Made by a program: the position numbers and the translations under genes
NCBI GenBank assembly: GCA_029721435.1
Contig: CM056580.1
Span: 71,635,367 to 71,699,366 of the forward strand
Direction of reading: 5' to 3'
Length of the DNA stretch: 64,000 bases
From: Gymnothorax reevesii
Taxonomy: Eukaryota; Chordata; Actinopteri; Anguilliformes; Muraenidae
Notes under the pieces: generated by a model
Told to the model about the DNA's origin: nothing
Databases searched by the model: none
Seen by the model: only the letters and a program-made list of their open reading frames with translations
Part shown: positions 45,318 to 56,940 of the stretch, one piece after another
Layout: each line of letters begins with the position of its first letter
Numbering within the stretch: the first letter of the stretch is position 1

Positions 45318-46484
45318 CAGTGCTTGAAATGGGTCGGTTCTTACCGGTACGCAGTACCGTCACTTCTGAGTTTTACTGCTCTGCTCTGCTTACGGCACCG
45401 TACAGCAGACCGTCACCTTTTTGACATGCCTCGGTACGCATATTGTTGCTGCAAATTTTGGTCTGTGCGGTAATTTATTTGTTCTTTTAAAGCAGAGTTT
45501 GATTTATTTTTATATGGACAAGACAACCATGCAAACATTTGTAGTTGTACTTCTTATGTAGTTCATAAGAACGGCAAGTGAAATTCAAGCAAGTTATATA
45601 TCATTTTAAAGACATGTCTACCCAAAATGCAACATTTTACCGCATAGCACAAATTTACGTACATATGTTGCCTTGGCTTAATCATGCGAACACGGTGAAA
45701 TGAAAGCGATTTTCCCCGGGCAACGACCCAAATTTATTTCTGTAAGTACAACGAATGGCTCGTCAAACCATGCTTCTAGTGGGGTGGGTACTGTTTTTTT
45801 CCACTCATGACTGTTTTTGATGCACTTAGTTTAAACAGCCACCACCACAAGTAACATATGAGCCTGTGTGAAATACTGATGTATTGTCCATTATGCAGTT
45901 GGTTTGTATTCTTCATTATTGACCTGTGTATGCTTGCCTGTCAGTTAACATCGGACTTACATAAATCTGTCCTGTCGTGTTACATGAGTCATTCTGCCTG
46001 GTAATTTAAATGTCCACTCAGTCAATAATTATATGCATATTGGTTCACTTCCTAAAACTGGCTAGCTTGGAAATAACCTGATTTCAGTAAAAATCATTAT
46101 ACACTATAAATAAAATGATTCTATTGAGTGGAATATTCTCATACCGTGTACCATTTTGACAAATGTTTTGAGAAAGCAGTAGTTCTGTTGTAGCTAGTCT
46201 TTTTTTTCTGCAAAATTTTGTCAATATCACCAATATAATACTTCACTTGAAGGTTAGTTATTTGGTATTAAATTCATCATTCTCATGACATTATCAAAGA
46301 TCTACTTGTAAATTGAGAATGTGGGAGCTTAAGTAATACTAGTTAAGATATGCAGTGATGGCTGCTGGGTTGGGGTTGGAGCGGAGTGTAATGCGGTTCT
46401 ACAGTAAGGTTTTGGTTCGGTTTTGGTTTTTCGGAGCTGCTGATTCAGAGTACTGGCACCTTTTTTATTCCAATTCAAGCACTG
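45318..46484. mobile_element. Nonautonomous hAT element
   Basis: The element begins CAGTGCTTGAAATGGG and ends CCAATTCAAGCACTG. Both flanks are TATGTTTG (45310-45317 and 46485-46492), a perfect 8-bp duplication. Subterminal GTACGCAGTACC and CGGTACGC repeats sit near the left end, and an AGTACTGGCACC block near the right. The 1167-base interior has no transposase frame. The perfect duplication suggests a fairly recent insertion. Confidence 0.93.
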
Positions 46485-46770
46485 TATGTTTGTAATAGGG
46501 GAATTAAATGTCCATTAGATTGCATTTTGACGTCATATTGTTTGTGACTGAAATGTGCCAGAGAATACTGAAAAATGTGTTTGAAAGTACTGATTGTCAG
46601 ATTTCCGGATAGGCATCTCTGTACTGTGCACACTCAAGTCAAATTTTGGGCTCAAAACTGTTTCATACATATTTTGCCAAATAACCTCTGACTATTCATT
46701 ATGTATAATGTGGGTGATCTTTGAAAGGACCCAAGATTTCTAAGTCGGCAGTTAGCAACTTAAAAAATGT

Positions 46771-47776
46771 TGTTGTGTTCCAGGGTTCTGGCCTTTGGCC
46801 AGAACAGTATTGTTTATGGTTTTAACAGTTTCATGTTCCAAGTTTCATAATTCATAGTTCATAGTTCCATAGTTCATGTTCATAGTCATAGTATTTCATT
46901 ATCCATGTTCCATGTCCATGTTTTTACTTTTCCATGTTTTTGTTTTTGCCAGGTCTGCCATGCCACTCCACCGCTTGTCTGCGTTCCGCCCCGTGCCTTC
47001 GTTGTTGCACATTTCAGAGCTCTGGTTGGCTTTGTGGTTTCCCCCTTCCTTCTGTGCTGTGCTGATTCGGGGCTCTCTAAGCTTAATTGGCAATTAACTG
47101 TTTTTAAGTTACTAACATTTACTAACACTCACTGGGTGGTGTAATTCTTAGATAGGCACATTACTAATACTACTAATTTAGACAGGGAGTTTATTGTCAT
47201 GATTCCTGCTTTGCTATTTCAAGATCTTGCTGTGCTTTTCTGTTCTTAACTTTCATGCTTGCTTCCAAACTGCATACTTAATTGGTACTTAAGCTGAGCA
47301 CGCTCATTCTCTTAATGAGCAGGTCATGTCATCCAATCTCAGTCCATGTCTTGATCTTGCCATGCCTCTTGTCTCTCTCTCTCCAGGTGTTACCCCTCAT
47401 GTCATGATTTCCAAGCCTTTATCTGGATGCGGTGGAAGTTGGCTGGCAGACAGTGTCTCAAGTTTTGTTTCTCGCGTCTCGTTTAGCCAAGTTCTTGTCA
47501 AGTTCCCTAGTATTTGTCCTAGCCTCTCGTCTTGTGTAAATATATATTTAGTATTGTTATTTATTTTTCTTGAGTATCTTGCCTGGAGTTTCCAGTGCCT
47601 TTTGTTTTTTGCCGTTTTGCATTCTTTATTTATAGCTCTGTGCAGCATACTTTAGTTTGTCTTTTGCAACCCTTTGGGCCAAGTTTTTCGTTGGCCCTCG
47701 TGCCTGTTTTGTTTTTTGTTTAATAAATCCTCATTTCCCTTCACCCCGCTTTTGGTGTCTAACTGATTCCATATCA
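46771..47776 (+). mobile_element. Solo LTR, family A (plus strand)
   Basis: 1006 bases beginning TGTTGTGTTCC and ending CCATATCA. Both flanks are AATGT (46766-46770 and 47777-47781), a perfect 5-bp duplication. AATAAA at 47722-47727 is the likely polyadenylation signal. Full-length homology to 8976-9978. No adjoining retroelement genes, so a solo LTR. Several open frames of 60-110 codons on both strands lie entirely inside this repeat and are also found in its other copy; they are not genes. Confidence 0.93.
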
Positions 47777-47781
47777 AATGT

Positions 47782-48185
47782 AGTTGTACCAGATAATCCC
47801 TCAAGATATGTCTTTTCTAGACAACAATGAATATGTGTAATGGATTGCAAATGCAGTTATAACCTTCAAACTCTCTTTGCCACATCACTCATTTTTCTAC
47901 ATCAATGCCTTTCACCATCATGCTGACATTGCATGTGATCAGATCGCAAAACCTGAGTGGGTTCTAGAAATTTGGCTGGTCATAACCGTTTGCTGGTAAT
48001 GAAGCTTCAGGGCACTCAATAAAGAGGCTTTAGGCTGAAGAAATTTTTTTTTTTACTTTAGAATATTTACCACAACACAGGAAGGGGCATGGCATTCTTT
48101 GCTGATTCCATCATTTGCTTCAAACAATACAGTGTGGTCTCATACTAAAGTCTGAACTCAACAAGAGCCATCTGGCAATGGCGGA
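47782..48185. other. Unassigned DNA
   Basis: Nothing recognisable. Confidence 0.5.
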
Positions 48186-48415
48186 TCCCCCCGGATGTAG
48201 GTTGTGTAACCTACAGGTTGTGTGGACAGACGGACGGGCCGAAACCCCCAAAAGGCACAACTAGACCATGAGGAGAAGCTCCATACCAAATTTGGTGTTT
48301 ATAAGTGGTATAGTTTTCGAGTTCTGGTCCGGAAATGATTTTATTACAGACGGACGGACGGACACACTGATCGCTACATCCCCCCGCATTATATGCCAGG
48401 GGGATAATAATTAAT
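48186..48415. repeat. Degenerate repeat with GGAC-rich tracts
   Basis: The segment has GGACAGACGGACGGGCC near the left, CCATACCAAATTTGGTG and AGTTTTCGAGTTCTGG in the middle, and GACGGACGGACGGACAC with CCCCCCGCATTATATG and CCAGGGGGATAATAA near the right. The GACGGAC tract is shared with the MITE in gag (36090-36120). It is probably a nonautonomous DNA element, but ends were not paired. Confidence 0.5.
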
Positions 48416-49440
48416 GATGAAAATTTCATCACATGAACAACAAGGCTTGGAAGTTTAAGTAATGCAGTAAGCTGACTTTTTTTATTTTGCCTTGCACATA
48501 ACAGAAATTTAAGAGTGCTCGCACAAAAAAAAAATGTATTCCTGCAGATATTTTGCTGAAGGCATAAACTAAATACTAACATAATCAAGGCACTAAGCAG
48601 GCACTTCTTGCATTACATCAGCGCATCTTGCAATTTAAGGCCCAATCACCTTTCGGACATTTAGTGTTTTCTCTTTAAGTGAGGTTCTTTTTTTCTTTTG
48701 CACACTATCCAACATCTTGCCATCTTTTCTTTATATTCTCTGTTTGTTTTATTTTACGTAAATAAATCATTTTGGGAGTGATTTGAATTCTTAGTTAGAT
48801 TCATTCTACTCTGTTCCGTGAATTTCAAGCTATAACTAGATGATCATCACCAATATTTTCCCTACAAATAAATTTAAGCTTCCTTACTGAAATTCATTTC
48901 AGCTTCCGACTTGTCCATTTCACTTTTGAGTGGTCTGAATGAATACGCATTCTTAATGGTTTTGATCATTTTTACTTACATCTCCAACCACAAAATTTAA
49001 AATGAGAGCGCATAATACCTATCCCGCAAGAAAGGCGGGATTGTATTCTTTTTTGTGGAATTTATTTGTCGGTCTATTCTTGCATCTGTCAGCAATTTAA
49101 GGCAAAAATATTTGATTAAATTACATAAAAATTTTCAGGATGGCTGCGTGGTGGTTTAAAAATGGTCTGATTCAATTTCTGACCTAACTTAGTCAAGGTC
49201 AACAAAAAACCAAAATCTTTTGTTATGATAATTTCCTTAAATCTGCTCAGGTCAATTTTGAACTGGTTTTCCTGGTTATTTGACACCCAAAGCACATCTC
49301 CCTCAAGCAGGGTATGCTGTGCATGGCACCACTAGTTTAATTTGTAAAATCTGGTCCCAAGTACTTAAAATGCTAATAAGAACTTACCTCTATAATAAAA
49401 CCTCTCAGGGCTCTAATTCGTTGGCGCAGCGCAGGGTGGC
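48416..49440. other. Unassigned DNA
   Basis: No gene or complete element recognised. A small ATCCCGCAAGAAAGGCGGGAT hairpin-like motif lies near 49021-49041. Confidence 0.45.
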
Positions 49441-49530
49441 GCAGCCCATGCAGTGGTAATTTTGTCTGGCGCAGGCAGCGCAGTGGTAATTTCGTCCAGT
49501 GCAGCCCACGCAGTAGTGCGGTGCAACACT
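49441..49530. repeat. 30-bp tandem repeat, three units
   Basis: Units 49441-49470, 49471-49500 and 49501-49530 each begin GCAG and carry a CGCAGTGGTAATTT-type core (CAGTAGTGCGG in unit 3). On the minus strand this gives a short repeating peptide in an open frame (49405-49782). I read that frame as a by-product of a multiple-of-three repeat, not a gene. Related GCAGTGGTAATTT blocks recur near 49700. Confidence 0.75.
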
Positions 49531-49987
49531 GTGCGCAGCCACTTTTGCAATTTGGTAGACAGATATGCGCCGAGATGGTTGTGGCGGTGTAGTAGGGGGA
49601 GGTGTCCCATATTCATCAAGATGCTGTGACAATTTTGTAGAAAAAGTCTCCGCTGAAGTTGCGCAGAAAATTTGCCAGCTCCAACCTGGTTTACTTTCTG
49701 TGCAGTGGTAATTTGGCTGACCAGGCGCACAGTGCGCATACGTCACCGAAACTTCACAGCAGGTTTCCAGAATGTCAGGCACAAATAATTACAGCAAGCA
49801 CTATTTAATATAAATATCTGAATCAGGACATAACTTATAGTATCTATATCGATTAAAGGCAGTTGGCACGCGTAATGGAAATTCGACCTGGCTTAATCAA
49901 CGCAGCTGAATCTGTGATGCAAACTAACGACTTCACATCTTTCTCAGCTAACCAGATATATAATGCTTGCATTCTATGCTCAGTAAA

Positions 49988-50867
49988 GCCACTTGCATAC
50001 TGGACGCGAAGCAAATTTTTTGCACGACTGATTACAGTCAAAGTCAATGCAAGGACACAAATACAAGCATCTGTTTATTCTTTTGTTTTCTTCCGTTGAG
50101 GATAGACAACAGTCTTTATTCGGTCTCTCTTTTGAAAATTAGTCAGATGGATCGAACAGATTCACGCTTTATTTCCACACCAGAGATAAAATAGTGCTTT
50201 TAGTCAGTGACCAAATCAATTCCACGACCATTGACATTGTAAATTAAATATCGCATGCACGATCAAGACTGCCCGACGCAAAATGCTTTATGTCTGGCAG
50301 CCAGCTAAAAGTAAAAGTATTGATATGAGAACTGATTTATAACGGAATAAAGAATAATAAAAATACATCACCAACAAACAGAACTTCCAAAAAATAAATA
50401 AATCGCCGTGTTCATTGGATGTTCTGTTTGTTGTTAAAATGTTTCTTTTTTATCTTTATTTCGTTATCAATCTGTTCTAATCGTCCTCTTTTTTTTTTTT
50501 TGGCGGTCAGACGCAGAGTATTATGCATTTAATGTCCAACAGGCATTGTACATTGTCCTGCGCCAATGTCGACTCACTTTATTGAGCTCAAACAGAAACA
50601 TTGATTGAAATTCACGGTACTCATTTTGAAGAATTGAGCCCTCATAAGAAAACTTTCACGATTAATATCTAAAAGATTAAGTAGATTTGAAGAAATTAAA
50701 AACAATAATCGACTGTCGGACACGGAGTTATATTGAAACCATCCAACTGTCGGACACGGAGATATAAGCCTATTAAAACCCTGTCCAACTACGTAGACAC
50801 TGCGTTCAACGCAGCAATACAATCTGTCGTGCGAAAATATTCGTTTTGCGTCCAGTGTGCAAGCCGC
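49988..50867. mobile_element. Long-TIR element flanked by TTAA, mid-size copy
   Basis: The left arm begins GCCACTTGCATACTGGACG and the right arm ends CCAGTGTGCAAGCCGC. Both include the AATTTTTTGCACGAC or GTCGTGCGAAAATATT block. Right flank is TTAA (50868-50871); left flank is TAAA (49984-49987). The 880-base interior includes two copies of ACTGTCGGACACGGAG about 38 bases apart (near 50712 and 50750). No assignable transposase. It is the largest member of the family also at 8830-8939 and 63720-63905. Confidence 0.78.
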
Positions 50868-50871
50868 TTAA

Positions 50872-53202
50872 TACTACTATTATTGTCACTTAGGTTTTAT
50901 CCTTTTTAGTGGGGGAAAGGAATACAGCCTGATTGCTATATGATCTCGTACTGAATTAAGATCACATATTGAAAATAAATGTGTTTACGTATCTTGCATT
51001 GTTGTTCGTGCATGTTAATGACAAAATTTTAAGCAAGGTGTAATAATAGGAACATGCTATCCATCGTTTCACTTCCCAATGATGCAGACAGAAGAAATAA
51101 ATGAGCAGCTGTCGAATTTAAGTTTGAATGATCTTCGTTTTCGTTTTGAATTTAAGTTTGAATGATCTTCGTTTTCGTTTTGAAATTCCATTCAAGTTTG
51201 TTAATAATTATTCGGTAATAATTCGAGAATGCCTCATATTCGTAATGCTTAATATAGACGTAAGCGGTGCAGAAAAAAACCTGAAGCAGCAAAGTAAAAT
51301 GCAGCATTAACGCATCATGCAGATATGGGATAGTGGCTTCTTTATTTCAACACTTTTAAGGTGAGGAGAGGAGCTCATTTTATTGGTAAAGAGTTGACTT
51401 GGCTGTGTTAAAACCACTTAAGCCTTTTCTCCACCCTCTTTGCCACTTGCGCCAGAAGAAGGGACAGAGGCGGGACAGAGGAGTTCTTGCACCAGTTTAC
51501 GCCAGGCATGAAATTGCAACATACGCCTGGACACACCGAATAGTGGGAGCGCCGCGCCTGCACCTGTGCGTGGTCTACAAATTTAGGGCCCTCAGAGTCA
51601 GATAATAGAGTTGCAACTGTGGCTTATATGCCTCCAGGCAACTTGAATAGCCTAAGCTACATGAAACTAAACTATATTTCCTCGATTTGTTGCACAAGTG
51701 CATACTTGAATGATCCTTTGATATTGCATCTGAGAAACTTTAACTCGTGATGCATTTAAAGCCCAAATGATTCAACTTATAGGGCTGAGAGTAAAACCAA
51801 CAGATACTGCTATATGTCTGGATAGGCACATAACATTTTGCACCCAATTTAATGTTTTCCACGAAGCCTGGAGTCAGACCAGCTAATTATGCTGAATCAG
51901 TGGGTTGTGTTTGATTTATTTGATTTGTGAACAAAGGAACATGCCGTTCTGCAAACAGCAATGTTAATATTAATGTTACCATGCATCAGTCCGTAGTTAA
52001 ATCAATTTAGAGCACAAAATACAGCCCAGTTGGAGTCAATTGCTCTCCTGAGTCGAATTAACACAGAACATTTTTACTGCAATGTCTTATAACTGTCCAT
52101 GTATGCACATTGTGTTCCTCAGTAATTCATAAGAGATATAATTTTGTAACTCATTGTTTTATAATCTGAGCATCCTCAGCAGGGCTCTATATTGAAGGCC
52201 ATGACCCCAATGAAATTTCCACTTTAAAGTCCCATACTTAAACTGAACTCAAAGACAGGAATGGGTTATTTAAGAGAAAGCAGCACTGTCACAGTTAAAG
52301 ATTTAGTGTTACTTACACTGAATTTATCGTGAAAATTGTGCCTAAGCTGGCAGAAATTAGTTCTTCATCCATCCATCCATCTAGGGTTGCCACCTTTGAG
52401 AACAAAAAATAAGGAACAGGTTGGGGGAGGGGGTGGGGTGGTCTCAGAGAACACACACACCAAAATATCTCCTTGACAATCATCATTTACTAATATGCTT
52501 TTTATCACCTTGTCTTGATTGCTTTTAAATTTTATATTACTAAATTAGATCAAAAGTGCTTGCATATTCTCCCTGTGTTCATGTAGGCTCTCCAGTTTCC
52601 ACCCACTGTGTGTGGATAAAACTACCACTTGAACCCAAGTGGTTCTTTTTCTATTAAATTACTTAAAATGATATTTGGCTCAAACAAGGACACCAAAACG
52701 TGACATCAAAAATGAGTTTATATCAAATACCATGTAGGAAATAAAAATTGAAGCACTGATTACTAAAACCCCTCAAGTCAAGTCAAGTGTGACTTATTGG
52801 GTTTTAGTAATAGGTGCTTTAATTTGTAAGTATCATGTGCATTTGCCCATAAGTTATTTACTCACGGTCCAGTTAATAAATTCCACTTTGTTACAAAAAA
52901 CTTTTCTGGTCAGAAAATAGGATGATATCAGACTGAAATGAGTGTGTTACGGTCGTTGCCCAACGTGTCTGCTGTGCTCACAACTGTTGCCACGGCAGGC
53001 AGGCCTTGAGTAAGTGGCGCTGCTCGAATGTATCTTTACCCCACAGAAGAACTGACTTTCCTTTTGCCAATAAATCAACTTATTGACTACTAATTTTTTT
53101 CCAATTTGAAAAATACTAACCCTAATACTAAAAGTCATGACATGTCCAGTAAATCACTACCGTTACCAAAGGAAAATGTTGATTTTTATTGTTTAATTAT
53201 GT
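50872..53202. other. Unassigned DNA
   Basis: A perfect local duplication of about 35 bases lies at 51115-51185 (AAGTTTGAATGATCTTCG twice). A short (ATCC)n run at 52369-52381 adjoins a TAGGGTTGCCACCTTTGAG block that resembles one end of a hAT MITE. Nothing else was recognised; open frames are short and motif-free. Confidence 0.45.
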
Positions 53203-53206
53203 GCAT

Positions 53207-53679
53207 TGTAACGTGGGGAAAAAGCCACTAGATGATAGTATTGACTTTTTTTGTTAAGCTAGGTTGGGGCATGTCCTGGGCATGTCTGAGAGGGAAAGTC
53301 CCAGAAAAAATACAGTAAAAAAGTCTAAAAGGAGGGAGGGGGCTGCAAAAGGGTATATAAGGAGAGAAATTGAGAGAGTAAAGTAGTAGGAGAAATTGCA
53401 AGGAGAAGGATACATGTGACCAGACCTGCCACTCTTTTCAAGACATGTGTTTTTTTTTTTGTGGATTTTTGCCTGTGTTGGAGCATTTCCCTGTCCCAGG
53501 ACATCACCAAGCAACCCCATCTCAAGGGACTGTAAATATTTTTTTTCTTGAATATTATCAATCTTGGTCAGTAGTGTTAATTGTAGGTTAGTGTCAGTGC
53601 TTTGTTTTATTAAATCTGTTTAAGTTTTTTCTGTCATCCCTTGCTGTCTTATATGTCATACCAAATTGGGGCCATAACA
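53207..53679 (+). mobile_element. Solo LTR of the Gmr1-like family
   Basis: 473 bases beginning TGTAACGTGGGG and ending TTGGGGCCATAACA. Both flanks are GCAT (53203-53206 and 53680-53683), a perfect 4-bp duplication. TATATAAGG after GGCTGCAAAAGGG marks the core promoter. It is the best reference in the window for the complete LTR, and shows which parts the 34690 and 38940 LTRs have lost. Confidence 0.95.
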
Positions 53680-53683
53680 GCAT

Positions 53684-54435
53684 CAATTTTTTGATTCATG
53701 TCCTGTGGAATGACTCTGTGCATGTATTTTATCACCACAAAGGTTTTCCACGTGCTGCTGTGAGTCGACTGATTTCCGCGACCATATCTTTGGTGTGAAC
53801 AATTTTGTATGTAGCGAGCATTGTCGAATGAAAAGGGAATTATGATAAACGCCATTTGAATCTATCCTTACTCTTGATTACCGTTCAGAAATAGGCCACC
53901 CTCCTGCAAGGTAAGAGGTTACTGACTACAATTTTCACAACTTCTCCGTATAATTCGCATTATTGATTTCATATTTGAGGATTATAGCGCAATTTCTTAC
54001 CATGTAGTCACGGGTTCATTTGCACCCATTTCTTGTCTCGTCTTGTAATTTATGCTTCAGAGTAGCTTTGTCCCATAAAATATTGCATGAATTAATTGTA
54101 CAGTTAATGTTACCAAATGTTAGGCAAATAAAAGGGAAAAAAGAAATCACATTTCAAAAACGCGTAGCTCCCCACCATTTTAAACCACGCCCCACTCATT
54201 TGAATGCAAGAAATGAAATATGACATGAAATAAATGTGGAATTATGAAGTAAAAATCTTCAGAAATAAATAAAAGTAGTCCCTTGAAAAATGTTATTTTT
54301 TAAGTAAAAACTGATTTATATATTCACGTTCACATTTATTTATATTTTGACAAATTTGTTGCCCCATCTACTGATTGTAAAATTTATTTATTTTCCATAT
54401 TTATTTATTTTCATGGTCGTATTTAATTGTTTGTG
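53684..54435. other. Unassigned DNA
   Basis: No gene recognised. AT-rich, with several AATAAATA-like runs between 54200 and 54420. Confidence 0.5.
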
Positions 54436-54910
54436 TACGGCACCTGTCAAAATTTTGGAGACACTCACATTTTTCTTACAATATATTTTACATCTAGAAA
54501 TAAGCAGCCTTTATTCTGCAAAAAAAGGATCTAATTCTTAAATCCATCAAACTAACCACCATTTGTTGTCATATTTGCAGTGCATTCTCATATTTTTTTA
54601 TTTTTCAACAAGGGCAGTCATATCAATATAAAGAATTTGCAGCTGGACGGCTGTCTAACTTCCCAAAGATGTGCTGCACTTGAGGTGGCTTTTCATCAAC
54701 CTTTTTCCCCAATAAGTCCCAAGACCACTTGACTTCAATTCAGCTGTTGGAAAATCTGAGTTTATTTGTGTGTTTACTTTGCAAAATATGGCTTCTTTGA
54801 GAATTCCAAAATTTTGGACACTATTCCAAGTCAATTATACTCAAATATTTTCACTGCTAACTGTGCTGTGACATTAGGAAAGTGTCCCCAAACTTTTGAC
54901 TGGTACTGTA
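54436..54910. mobile_element. Tc1-like element, internally deleted
   Basis: The left end reads TACGGCACCTGTCAAAATTT and the right end AAACTTTTGACTGGTACTGTA, imperfect inverted repeats of the common Tc1-like terminus with TA at each edge. Only 475 bases remain, so the transposase gene is largely gone; no DDE motif is visible. Interior fragments such as ACCATTTGTTGTCATATTTG fit a reverse-oriented transposase region. Confidence 0.82.
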
Positions 54911-56935
54911 TTTATTAAATTTTGACCCAATTGGCATTCCATAGGAACTCACCAAACTATGCGGGCTAAGGAAAGCCATCTGAGTGATAACACAATGCCG
55001 ATGAATCTTGGTGTTGCAATAATTGTTCTGTAATTGTGTTTAGTAGACATTTAGCAAACTATAGGGCATTTTAATCTGAAGTATTAGATTACTGATGCTT
55101 TACTTGTGAGAGTAGGATGTCTTCAGTTTAATAAAGGGTGTCCTTACAGAAGTGATGAACACATCTCTATCCTTGTCACAGCAATAGTTTCCTTTCAACA
55201 GGGGTCACTGTAACTCTGCCAGGGGAAACTGTGCAACAATAGCAATTTTTTCATCAAAACAGATGCTCAGGGGCAGTTATCATTCCCTCTATTAAGTTTC
55301 TGCCTGTATCCCAGATTGTCAGCCCTTTTTATGCAGCATTAAAAGAGAATCCATATTCTGGCTGCCATTCTTGGGCTCATATCATTCAAAATGCAGCTGA
55401 TCTTAAAGAGCACACCCTCATGAGAAAATCTTATCAAGGATTCACTGGACCACATTACCTCCCATAACTATCTGCCCACTGAAAGGTGCGTAATTTTCAA
55501 TTAGAAAATTTAATCATTTACATTAAAACAATTAACCATTTAAAGTAACTAAATGGTTCATTTTTCATTTATTTCTGGTTCCATCATATGGTATGATAAA
55601 CAATTGGAAAAAGTAAAAGCCCCACAGATGAGGTAAATGTTTTTCTACCAAGAGATAAATGCTACTTCCAGAAATGGTAAACTCATGTCAACAATTCCGT
55701 TGTAAAACAGCTCACATATAATGCTCAGTCTGGTTCATAGGTACAGTGACAGTGACAACATTCTCATCATGTTGGCTCCGCACGTTAGTGCAATGAATTT
55801 AAAAATAATCAAGATAAATTTGTCAATGTAGTGCAGCCTGATCAGAGTGGTGTTCTACATCTTTTTTTCAGGCAAAGACATCAAATTAGCCTGTATCTTT
55901 GTCAGAATTTTAACTCCAAAAAAAATTTGTCATGTTATATGTTAACATATGACTAAATCTGCTGAACTGAAGACATAAAAAGCAGCCAGAAACAAATCTG
56001 TCACCAAAATAACACAAATTAAAGGTTTGAAGTTATCATGTAAAAACCTTTAGGTTTTTTTTTTATTAATTCATATTGTGAATGCATGTGTCCAACAAAA
56101 GGTAAGACAAACATTGTACATTAAATGTCAGAGCAGCAGCTACTGCTTGCCCTGTTAAACCAACTAAGTTGACCACCAGGTCTCTCCCTTGGATCTGTGA
56201 AGTGTCTCAACTCACGGTAGGCAACTTGCAAATCCTTTGTGAGCAATATAGAAATATGTTAGTTTCTACTGAAGTTCCCAGACTCATTGCTATAGAATAC
56301 AAATGTATATTTACGCCCAGTGTACAGATTATGAGCCAGACAATGAAGGAAGTGGCTAGAAGTACGTACATTTCGCCTCATATATCTTGGTCTAAAAGTA
56401 TGTACATATGTATCAGACTGTTATAAGGGACAGACCACAATCTTGAAACAACTTGGATACGTTAAGACACTAAAACTACCTGGTTACGTTAAGGGTTAAA
56501 TTTAGAATGAGGATCGTGGTCTGGAGGAGGCCAAAACTACTAGGTTAAGTTTAGAATTTGGACTGGGGTTAACATGTACATGTACTACTTAGACCTCTGT
56601 TACATAAACAAGCGGGGTGGTTCTATGGTTAAAGAGGATGTTTTGCAAACGGATAAGGCCAGGTTTAATTTCTGCCAGGTGCATATTTTTCTCATGTTTA
56701 CTGATGTGGTCAAATACTATTGGTTTTGTGTTGAAGTGTAACCACAGCACCTTTCTGTACTGAGGCCCAGGGTATTTGCCCAATCGTTACTTTATGACAC
56801 CAAGGGCTTGAGTTTGAAAGCCCATTCGTATCATTAGGACTCTGGCTATCGATAAGCTTCCATATCTTCAGCCTGAGGAGTATTGATATGAACATCTATA
56901 CCTGTAGCCAAGGCTGACAAGGAACCAGATGCTGA
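54911..56935. other. Unassigned DNA with a tRNA-like fragment
   Basis: At about 56612-56680 the sequence GGGGTGGTTCTATGGTTAAAG followed by GCCAGGTTTAATTTCTGCC loosely resembles the A and B boxes of a tRNA-derived SINE. It is too degenerate to call. The remainder has no gene or paired ends. Confidence 0.4.
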
Positions 56936-56940
56936 GACAG

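Noticed and set aside
47326..47655. 109-codon plus-strand frame
   Set aside because: Inside the family A solo LTR.
49405..49782. Overlapping 108- and 125-codon minus-strand frames with repeating peptide
   Set aside because: They owe their length to a 30-bp tandem repeat; two frames are open at once and no domain is seen.
56612..56680. tRNA or SINE head
   Set aside because: Box-like motifs are too degenerate and no tail or target duplication was seen.
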